DNA of 6,815 nt, taken from contig CAMQBE010000031.1 of assembly GCA_946998935.1 (NCBI GenBank), positions 1 through 6,815 of the forward strand. The letters run 5' to 3'. Position 1 is the stretch's first letter, and each line of letters begins with the position of its first letter. The notes beneath the pieces were generated by a model that was given only the letters and a program-made list of their open reading frames with translations, had not been told where the DNA came from and ran no database searches. Made by a program: the position numbers and the translations under genes. Origin of the DNA: an uncultured Mycoplasma sp. GTDB taxonomy: Bacteria > Bacillota_I > Bacilli_A > Mycoplasmatales > Metamycoplasmataceae. This document shows positions 1 through 6,554 of this stretch, one piece after another.

Positions 1-24
1 TTTTGTAAATTGTTTTTGTGACAT
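1..24 (-). CDS. Start of an unidentified gene, cut by the window edge
   Basis: Only eight codons are visible (MSQKQFTK), so no function can be assigned. The start is supported by a strong Shine-Dalgarno sequence, AAAGGAG, about ten bases before the ATG on the minus strand. The codons before it are in the same frame as the upstream 26-codon mini-ORF and are separated from it by one TAA and 45 bases, so the two could share a transcript from the divergent promoter region near 182-210. The gene reads out of the window to the left. It might instead be a second short ORF; the missing sequence decides this. Confidence 0.45.
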
Positions 25-69
25 AAAAAGACAACTCCTTTCGAAATTGTCTCCACATTTTCGAGCAGT

Positions 70-150
70 TTAATTATTTAAAAAATTTTTGATAATACTT
101 GAAAACTCTTTCATGTTAACAATCTTATCTTGGTACTCATCAGCTCACAT
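70..150 (-). CDS. 26-residue mini-ORF, possible leader peptide or gene remnant
   Basis: This ORF begins with ATG-UGA, read as Met-Trp in mollicutes, and encodes MWADEYQDKIVNMKEFSSII followed by KNFLNN and a TAA stop. Its best support is an excellent Shine-Dalgarno AAGGAGG six bases before the ATG (157-161 region) and a TATAAT on the minus strand at 182-187. It lies just upstream of, and in the same frame as, the gene that starts at 24, with a single TAA between them. It could be a translated leader peptide, a small protein, or the 5' remnant of a longer gene broken by a stop. The separate good Shine-Dalgarno of the next gene argues against simple readthrough. I know no homolog. Confidence 0.35.
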
Positions 151-181
151 ATAAAGCCTCCTTTTTAATTATTTCTATTTA

Positions 182-210
182 ATTATATTTAATTAAGATT
201 AGGCTCTGTA
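182..210 (-). promoter_or_regulatory. Candidate promoter in the divergent spacer
   Basis: On the minus strand a perfect TATAAT lies at 182-187 and a weak -35-like TACAGA at 205-210, with 17 bases between them, followed by a leader and the Shine-Dalgarno of the mini-ORF at 150. The same AT-rich stretch reads TATATT (184-189) on the plus strand and could also serve pip, which starts 35 bases later. Pip has no clear Shine-Dalgarno. The spacer is only 73 bases, so the two divergent promoters must overlap or sit back to back. Confidence 0.4.
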
Positions 211-223
211 TTAAAATAAAAAT

Positions 224-1165
224 ATGTATACAAAATATTTATATCCAGAAATAGAACCATATCAAAGTGGCTATCTTAAAAGCGAAGATGGACACAATAT
301 CTATTATGAAGTTAGTGGCAATCCAAAAGGTCAAGCCATAGTTTATGTTCATGGTGGTCCTGGCGGGGGAACTAGCCCTGTTTGTCGTCGTTATTTTGAT
401 CCAAGTTATTATAAAATAATTCTTTTCGATCAACGTGGCTGTGGCAAAAGCACACCTAGCATGAGTTTAGAAAATAATGATACACATCATTTAGTTGAAG
501 ATATGGAAAATCTAAGAAAACTTTTAAAAATTGAGCAATGAATTCTTTTTGGCGGTTCATGAGGAACAACCTTAAGTTTATGCTATGCAATTAAATATCC
601 TCAAAACGTAAGCACTATGATTTTAAAAGGAATCTTTTTAGCTCGCCAAGAAGATGTTGATTGATTGTACCAAGAAGGTGCAAGCTATTTTAAACCTTTA
701 GATTATCAAAAATATATTTCAATATTAACCAAAAAACAAGAAAAAGACATTTTAAGTTCTTATCATGATTTAATGAATTCAAAGAATGAAAAAATTCGCA
801 AACAAGCTTTAATTGAATGAACTAGATGGGAAACAGCTTTGATTACTTTAAAGAAGTTAAAATTAAATACTAAAAAAGATTTGGATGATATATTCCAAAT
901 TTCATTAATCGAGAATCATTATTTTTATAACCATAGTTTTATAGAAGAAAATTACATTCTTAATAATGCTAAAAAAATTGAAGATATTCCTACCTATATT
1001 GTTCATGGTGAATATGATTTAGATTGTCGCCCATCAGGAGCTTATGATTTAAGTAAAAAACTTAAAAAATGTAAGTTAATTTTTGTACCTAAAGCAGGGC
1101 ATTCACAACGTGAAGATGGTATATCTAAAGCATTAGTAAAAATTACTAAAAGTCTTATTAAATAG
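224..1165 (+). CDS. pip: Proline iminopeptidase (alpha/beta hydrolase, peptidase family S33)
   Basis: The enzyme removes N-terminal proline from peptides in the cytoplasm, helping a mollicute that lives on host peptides to recover amino acids. The 313-residue product matches the usual length of bacterial Pip. The oxyanion-hole motif HGGPGGG is at 43-49 and DQRGCGKS follows near 69-76. The nucleophile elbow is GGSWG with Ser112. The acid is probably Asp265 in HGEYDLDCRP, and the catalytic His is His293 in KAGHSQRED. The paired tryptophans typical of the family's cap region appear as WTRWE (199-203). Four of five Trp codons are UGA (106, 113, 147, 199) and one is UGG (202), so the gene is intact only under the mollicute code. 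The chosen ATG leaves the normal family distance to HGGPGGG, although no clear ribosome binding site precedes it. Monocistronic; a hairpin terminator follows at 1270-1300. Other S33 aminopeptidase specificities cannot be excluded. Confidence 0.93.
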
Positions 1166-1203
1166 AGCAATTAGAAAATTCGTTCTTTGCGATTTATTAA
1201 TTA

Positions 1204-1259
1204 AAAAATGAAGTTCTTCATAATGAATTATATTTATCATTATGTTGCACTTCATTTTT
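1204..1259. terminator. Long bidirectional hairpin between pip and eno
   Basis: Two nested perfect inverted repeats form one long hairpin: AAAAATGAAGT (1204-1214) pairs with ACTTCATTTTT (1249-1259), and CATAATGA (1219-1226) pairs with TCATTATG (1237-1244), leaving a 10-base loop and a 4 by 4 internal loop. A/T tracts flank both sides, so it can act on either strand. On the minus strand the hairpin is followed by a T tract, fitting termination of eno. On the plus strand it lies 38 bases after the pip stop. Confidence 0.7.
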
Positions 1260-1269
1260 AGATCTAGAA

Positions 1270-1300
1270 CAACTAGCTATTTATGCTGAGTTGCTTTTTT
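1270..1300 (+). terminator. Intrinsic terminator, probably for pip
   Basis: CAACTAGC (1270-1277) pairs with GCTgAGTTG (1285-1293), with one bulged G and a 7-base loop, followed by CTTTTTT (1294-1300). This is a classic plus-strand stem plus U-tract, placed between the convergent pip and eno stops. It may be a back-up to the longer hairpin before it. Confidence 0.65.
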
Positions 1301-1308
1301 AAATCTAA

Positions 1309-2673
<1,365 letters not shown>

Positions 2674-2703
2674 ATAACTCCTTTTTATTTTTTAATTATT
2701 TTT

Positions 2704-2732
2704 ATTATATTTAATTTAAGAACCGATGTTCA
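2704..2732 (-). promoter_or_regulatory. Promoter of eno
   Basis: On the minus strand TGAACA (2727-2732) and a perfect TATAAT (2704-2709) are separated by 17 bases, and the eno ATG with its Shine-Dalgarno follows about 30 bases downstream. The terminator of the upstream gene at 2776-2798 makes an independent eno promoter necessary. Confidence 0.65.
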
Positions 2733-2775
2733 TTTCTTTTTTTTAAGACTTTTATTTTTGTGGAAATATTAATCT

Positions 2776-2798
2776 AAAAATAGAGCCAGTGCTCTATT
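2776..2798 (-). terminator. Intrinsic terminator of the 473-residue paralog gene
   Basis: On the minus strand AATAGAGC and GCTCTATT (2791-2798 and 2779-2786) form a perfect 8-base-pair stem with a 4-base loop, followed by TTTTT (2776-2780). The stem overlaps the stop codon at 2797-2799. It separates this gene from eno. Confidence 0.8.
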
Positions 2799-4218
2799 AG
2801 TAGAAGAATTCTAAATAAGTTACAGTTGCTAAACACCCTAAAATAATAAGAGCTGCAATTATGGCAAAAGCAATAAATTTTCCATCAACTTTAGCCTTAG
2901 GTTCTTTCTTTTTAGCAATTTGGCTTTTATTAGAAGTTTGTGTATTTTTATTTTGCGGTTGGTATTGGTCTTGATATGTATAAATAGGTGTTGTTTTTCA
3001 TTCTATGTCTTGTGGTGTTTTGATAGTTGTAGTTTTAGTTTGAGTAACTGTTGGTTCAACAATTACAAGTTCATGTTCCTTAAAGCCACTTAAAAGTACA
3101 TCTTTAGAATTTGAAATTTCGGAGTCCTTAGTAAGGTGGTATCAGACTTTTAAGTCTGAATTTGAAGCTTCAAGTTTTTCAATAATAACTTCATAGCCAG
3201 CCAAAGTAGCATTTACATCATGTGGCATAATTTCATCTGCGTATTTTGCTTCTTTGTTTGGTATATCAATAGTGACTTCATCTAGATGGTCATTAATATT
3301 ATCTTTAACTTCTTGTATTGTTTCTACAGGTTTAGTTTCTATTACTGTTTCAATAGTATTATTATCAGGCACCTTAGTTTCAGCAGATGGGGTTTCAATA
3401 ACTTTTTCAATAATTTTAAGTTTTTCAATTACTTGAGGTTCTTCTTCTTTATATATTTTAAAACCTCGTAAAGTTTGAATGCCTTGTTCTGAAACTAAAT
3501 GATGTTTTTCAATATCTTTTTCGAGGTGGTATCAAACAGTTAAAAGATTATCTTCAGTATTAGCTTGTACTCTTTCAACAACAACATTATTACCAGGACT
3601 GTATGTTCTTACATCTGGTACCATTATGTCTTGTACATAGCGGTTTATGGAATTTTCAACATTTAAATCAACAAATTCAACTGCACGGTTTAAAAGTCTT
3701 TGTTCTCTTTCGTAATCAATTTCAACTTTTTCGCTAACTTTGCCCTTGTCTACTAAATCTTCACTTTCGATGTATTGAATAACATTTTTATTTTCAATAT
3801 TTGTATGGCTTAAACGTTGGCGAATAATATATGCTTTAGTTAAATCAACAGAGCCTCTAAAAGCACCTTCACGGTGGAATCATACTCTACATGGATTATT
3901 GCTTAATTCAGCAATAGTAATAAATCTATTTAAAGCATCCATAAATGTTTCATAGCTTGTTGAATCATATTGTAAAGCTTTTTTAAAATTAAATACAATA
4001 TCGTTTATTTCTTTAATTGGTTTTTCAGAGATGTAATATTTTTCTAAGCTAGGTTTAACAACTTTTTTAACTCTAACTCTAGTTGGCTTGGTAATAGTTA
4101 TTGTTTTAGTTTTTGAAGCTCTATCCATATCTAGAGCTGCATTCAAAGTTTTAGATTTGATTGCAGTTTTTTTAGTTGTACTTTTACTTGAGCTACTTTT
4201 TCTTGTGCTTTGTGCCAT
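2797..4218 (-). CDS. Unknown tail-anchored repeat protein, longer paralog (473 aa)
   Basis: I recognise no family. The product has four parts. Residues 1-58 are a basic Ser/Thr/Lys tail. Residues 59-141 form module A, with EKYYISEKPIK and CRVWFHR (Trp113). Module B covers 194-254 (YVQDIM to LRGFK, with VWYHL at Trp229), and module C covers 326-380 (YADEIM to LSGFK, VWYHL at Trp359). B and C clearly repeat each other, and A shares the V-W-[FY]-H core. A polar linker with Gln/Asn/Lys follows, then one hydrophobic helix at about 448-468 and only five residues after it. Lysines (AKKKEPKAK) before the helix suggest the N-terminus stays in the cytosol, that is, a C-tail-anchored membrane protein. 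All four Trp codons (113, 229, 359, 407) are UGA. The start has a modest Shine-Dalgarno (AAAAAGGA) and its own promoter upstream. It is a paralog of the adjacent 416-residue gene. Existence as a gene is certain; function is not known. Confidence 0.88.
3601..3645. repeat. Direct repeat within the paralog pair, copy 1
   Basis: This 45-base stretch codes for the RYVQDIMVPDVRTY part of module B and differs from 4881-4925 at only four positions. It is the most conserved nucleotide block shared by the two paralogous genes and could allow recombination between them. Confidence 0.75.
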
Positions 4219-4302
4219 AATATATTTTCCTTTTTATTTCGATAAATAGTCTAATAAATAATTTTTTTATGTTTTATTAGTACTTATTCAATTAATAAAA
4301 AT

Positions 4303-4332
4303 ATTATAATCAATTTTTATATTTTTTTTCAA
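4303..4332 (-). promoter_or_regulatory. Promoter of the 473-residue paralog gene
   Basis: On the minus strand TTGAAA (4327-4332) and a perfect TATAAT (4303-4308) are 18 bases apart. Transcription would start near 4296, giving a leader of about 78 bases before the ATG at 4218. It sits just after the terminator of the preceding gene. Confidence 0.55.
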
Positions 4333-4354
4333 TGGCTAAAACAAAAAGAGCATT

Positions 4355-4397
4355 AAAAAAAGAAAGTTCTTAGCTTTTTTATTAGCTTTAAACTTTC
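4355..4397 (-). terminator. Intrinsic terminator of the 416-residue paralog gene
   Basis: On the minus strand GAAAGTT (4391-4397) pairs with AACTTTC (4362-4368). Inside it two AGCT blocks can pair with each other, and a run of seven T (4355-4361) follows. It lies 13 bases past the stop codon, so the two paralog genes are probably separate transcripts. Confidence 0.75.
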
Positions 4398-4409
4398 AAT
4401 TATTAATTT

Positions 4410-5660
4410 TTATTTGTTGTATACAATAAGAACAACGATGTTTGCAATGATTAGAAGTGTTAAGATAACTGCAAGAATTGCAAATCAAGGATCGCTTTTT
4501 TTTGCTGGGACTTCTTCGTCATCTTCATCTTTATTTTCTACAATTTCTTCTTTGACTGATTCATCAATTTCGTTTTCTACTGGTTTTTCTTCTTCTTGAA
4601 CAGGGAGTACTATAACTTCTGGTTCAGGTTTTACTTCTTCAACAGGTTCTTCAATCTTAGCTGGTTCTTCAACAGGTTTTTCAACAATAACGTGTTTTTC
4701 AATAATTTTTTCGACAACAATAGGTTCTTTGTCTACTTTAAAGTCACGTAAGGTTTGAGTTCCTTGGTTAGAAACAAGGTGATGATCTTCAATATCTTTT
4801 TCAAGGTGGTATCAAACTTCAAGAGAATTGTCTTCAATGTTTGGTTTAATTTCTTCAACAACAACAACATTACCAGGGCTGTAAGTTCTTACATCTGGAA
4901 CCATAATGTCTTGTACATAACGGTTTTTTGAGTTTTCAACATTTAAATCAACATAATCAACTGATTTGTTTAGTAATCTTTGTTCTCTTTCGAAATCGAT
5001 TTCAACTTTTTTACCTTTAGGTTCTGCTTTATCAACTAAATCTTCAGTTTCAATATATTCGATAACTTTTTTGTTTTCAATTTGAGTTCTTGTTAAACGT
5101 TGACGAATAATTTGAGCTTTAATTAAGTCAACTGAACCACGATATGCACCATCACGGTGGAATCATACTCTACATGGGTTTGAACTTTCTTCAGCGATAC
5201 GAATAAATTCATTTAAAGCATCAACAAATGTATCAAAGCTTTTTGCTGTCTTTTGTTTTGCACGTTTGAAATTAAAGATAACGTCGCCAGTTTTCTTAAT
5301 AGGCTTTTCTGAAATATAGTATTTTTCAAGGGTACTTTTACCGTTTTTATCTCTTGTTTTCTTGCCTGCATTTAGTGCGTCGTTTAAAGTTTTAGCTCTA
5401 ACACTTTTACCACTTGTAGCTTTTTTGGCAGCACTTGATTTAGTAGCTACTTTCTTAGGAGCTACTTTCTTAACTGTAGTAGTAACAGTTGTCGTAGTGA
5501 TAGTTGTAGTTTTTTTAGGGTTTGATTTTTTGACGGTTGTTGTCTTAGCAGCAGCTTTTTTTGGAGCAGCTGTTTTTTTAGTAGCAGCAGTTTTTGATGC
5601 TGCGCTTGTACTACTTTTTGCTTTTGCAGTAGCAGTTTTTTTAGTAGTTTTTTCTGCCAT
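4410..5660 (-). CDS. Unknown tail-anchored protein with histone H1-like tail, shorter paralog (416 aa)
   Basis: Residues 1-90 are low-complexity Lys/Ala/Thr with 24 Lys, 1 Arg and a single acidic residue (Glu3), including AAPKKAAAK- and VAPKK-type blocks like the tails of histone H1 and bacterial H1-like proteins. Module A (about 111-185) carries EKYYISEKPIK and NPCRVWFHR with Trp166. Module B (248-308) runs from YVQDIM to LRDFK with VWYHL at Trp283. A Glu/Pro/Val-rich acidic linker spans about 312-385, then one hydrophobic helix at 393-414 and a two-residue tail. AKKSDPW before the helix suggests the N-terminus stays in the cytosol. All three Trp codons (166, 283, 392) are UGA. Modules A and B are strongly conserved with the neighbour gene, whose third module is absent here. 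A basic tail plus a membrane anchor would suit a nucleic acid-to-membrane tether, but this is inference. The acidic proline-rich linker also recalls mycoplasma cytoskeletal proteins. The start codon has only a weak AAGAAG ribosome binding site. Confidence 0.88.
4881..4925. repeat. Direct repeat within the paralog pair, copy 2
   Basis: Partner of 3601-3645, in the same orientation and about 1.28 kb away. It encodes the same module B residues in the 416-residue paralog. The four differences are mainly at third codon positions, so protein-level selection is the simplest explanation for the similarity. Confidence 0.75.
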
Positions 5661-5695
5661 ATGTTTCTTCTTTCGTTATAAATATTTATTTCTAC

Positions 5696-5725
5696 TTATT
5701 AATTATTTTACTTGATATTTGTCAA
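5696..5725 (-). promoter_or_regulatory. Candidate promoter of the 416-residue paralog gene
   Basis: A perfect TTGACA reads on the minus strand at 5720-5725. At 17 or 18 bases lies a weak -10 (TTAATA at 5697-5702 or TAATAA at 5696-5701). The ATG at 5660 follows about 35 bases later. The -35 is strong and the -10 is uncertain. Confidence 0.45.
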
Positions 5726-5742
5726 ATAATATTAACAAATAT
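5715..5742. promoter_or_regulatory. Inverted repeat over the -35 of the paralog promoter, possible operator
   Basis: ATATTTGT (5715-5722) and ACAAATAT (5735-5742) are perfect inverted copies separated by 12 bases. The left arm overlaps the TTGACA at 5720-5725, a position suited to a repressor site. In such AT-rich DNA an 8-base match can arise by chance. Confidence 0.3.
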
Positions 5743-5764
5743 GAAAAAGAACATACAAAATCGC

Positions 5765-5781
5765 TCTAAACTTTGTTTAGA
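5765..5781 (-). terminator. Compact hairpin at the end of the yigZ-like gene
   Basis: TCTAAAC (5765-5771) and GTTTAGA (5775-5781) form a perfect 7-base-pair stem with a 3-base loop across the stop codon. On the minus strand GCGATTTTG and, further on, a T-rich run follow, so the U-tract is poor. A terminator is likely but weaker than the others in the window. Confidence 0.4.
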
Positions 5782-6128
5782 ACAAGAGAAGCAGATTTCA
5801 AATATGCTCTTGTTAAACCACTAGCGCCAAGTTTTATTCCACCAAAATAACGAATTACAAAAATTGCAATGTTATTAATATTCTTTTTAAGTAACAAATC
5901 TCTTATAGGTTTGCCTGCTGTACCATTTGGTTCATTATCATCATTAAAGCCAGCATTTAAGATACCATTTTCTTTAAAAACATATCCATAGCATACATGT
6001 GTGGCTTTCTTATATTGATTCTTTAATTCTATTTCAATATTTTTTAATTCTTCTTTGTTGTTGATTTCAAAAATAAAAGAATAGAACTTAGATTTTTTGC
6101 TTTCGTAAACTTGTGGTTCTGGAATCAT
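5766..6128 (-). CDS. YigZ/IMPACT-family protein, N-terminal domain only
   Basis: The product belongs to the UPF0029/IMPACT family (E. coli YigZ, B. subtilis YvyE), whose biochemical role is poorly defined; the eukaryotic member IMPACT regulates the kinase GCN2. Family motifs are plain: KKSKF near the start, ATHVCYGYVF, DDNEPNGTAGKPI, and RYFGGIKLGASGLTRAY near the end. The usual family member has about 200 residues, with a C-terminal domain (DUF1949) after the RYFGG-kLGaGGL region. Here the stop comes 13 residues after RAY, and the following sequence does not continue the family in that frame, so this is a single-domain form. I chose the ATG at 6128 (120 residues); a TTG at 6158 would give 130 residues. 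Neither has a Shine-Dalgarno. A TATAAT nine bases before the ATG suggests a leaderless or nearly leaderless message, favouring the ATG. No UGA codons occur in it. Confidence 0.85.
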   Translation of the reverse strand: MIPEPQVYESKKSKFYSFIFEINNKEELKNIEIELKNQYKKATHVCYGYVFKENGILNAGFNDDNEPNGTAGKPIRDLLLKKNINNIAIFVIRYFGGIKLGASGLTRAYLKSASLVLNKV

Positions 6129-6137
6129 ATTAATAAA

Positions 6138-6143
6138 ATTATA
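6138..6143 (-). promoter_or_regulatory. -10 element just before the yigZ-like ATG
   Basis: A perfect TATAAT on the minus strand ends nine bases before the ATG at 6128. A TTGACA lies at 6153-6158, but only nine bases upstream of it, too close for a standard -35 partner. If used, TATAAT would place the transcript start within a few bases of the ATG. Confidence 0.35.
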
Positions 6144-6158
6144 AGATATTTTTGTCAA

Positions 6159-6396
6159 TGAAAAATAATTCTAATTATTCTACTGTATAGTGTAAATGGT
6201 AAAAAGTATATATTTGCAAAATGATTGCATGTATAGTTTTGATAAGATAATTTTTTGCTGGCAAAAATGACTGCTATGTTCATCAATAAGTTTATTTTGA
6301 AAAACAAAAAAATTAAATTGTTTTAGCTTAATTAAGTAAAAACTTTATCTAAGATTAGATTAACAAAACTAGCTTTGATATTAATCATAAATTTCG
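6159..6396. other. Gene-free divergent spacer
   Basis: I see no convincing gene here on either strand. The stretch is AT-rich and lies between the yigZ-like gene and tuf, which point away from each other. It contains short palindromic elements, TTTTTGC-TG-GCAAAAA (6252-6267) and ATCTAA-GA-TTAGAT, of unknown meaning. A small RNA cannot be excluded. Confidence 0.6.
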
Positions 6397-6425
6397 TTAT
6401 TGTTATATAAAATATTTGCTAAAAT
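6397..6425 (+). promoter_or_regulatory. Promoter of tuf
   Basis: TAAAAT (6420-6425) is preceded by TGC, giving an extended -10 (TGCTAAAAT), and TTATTG (6397-6402) stands 17 bases upstream as the -35. Transcription would begin near 6432, producing a leader of about 120 bases. Confidence 0.5.
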
Positions 6426-6431
6426 ATAGAG

Positions 6432-6554
6432 GCTATTTATAATTTGATATTAATAAATAGTATGGATAGGATGTGGATGAAAGGCCACACTTAGGTTGGT
6501 TTTAGCGCTAAAATACAATTTATTATTATTAATTTATTGAAAGGAAAACAATAC
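6432..6554 (+). promoter_or_regulatory. Structured, GC-rich 5' leader of tuf
   Basis: The predicted leader begins with a perfect inverted repeat, CTATTTAT (6433-6440) and ATAAATAG (6453-6460). The next 50 bases (6461-6510) are 44% GC, against 15% in the 60 bases before and 7% in the 30 after. This island holds a small hairpin, TGTGG (6472-6476) with CCACA (6485-6489), and a 14-base perfect palindrome TTTTAGCGCTAAAA (6500-6513). A 7-codon ORF, MWMKGHT, fits at 6471-6494. The Shine-Dalgarno GAAAGGA precedes the tuf ATG. Such contrast in base composition suggests a constrained RNA element controlling EF-Tu synthesis, but I cannot match it to a known class. Confidence 0.45.

Noticed and set aside
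839..1165. A separate 108-residue hydrolase fragment starting at an internal ATG, implying a broken pip.
   Set aside because: It is the C-terminal third of Pip; the interruptions upstream are UGA tryptophan codons at conserved Trp positions, so the gene is intact.
3254..3471. Two overlapping plus-strand ORFs of about 60 codons rich in Ser/Phe/Ile.
   Set aside because: They lie opposite the 473-residue gene and are complementary-strand artefacts of its Glu/Lys/Asn-rich coding sequence.
5362..5715. A long plus-strand frame opposite the 416-residue paralog encoding a very hydrophobic Val/Ala-rich peptide.
   Set aside because: It is the antisense shadow of the lysine/alanine/threonine-rich tail and has no ribosome binding site.
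6180..6255. A tRNA-like stretch with a D-loop-like TAGTGTAAATGGTA and TTGCAAA resembling a tRNA-Cys anticodon loop.
   Set aside because: I could not form an acceptor stem or a T-arm with a GTTC-type loop, so there is no complete cloverleaf; at most a chance resemblance or a decayed remnant.
6044..6283. A minus-strand ORF of about 79 codons (with UGA as Trp) starting at the ATG at 6283.
   Set aside because: It has no ribosome binding site, looks like translated AT-rich noise, and overlaps the clearly conserved yigZ-like gene in another frame.
6267..6326. A plus-strand 19-codon ORF (MTAMFINKFILKNKKIKLF).
   Set aside because: No ribosome binding site, and its length is expected by chance in this composition.
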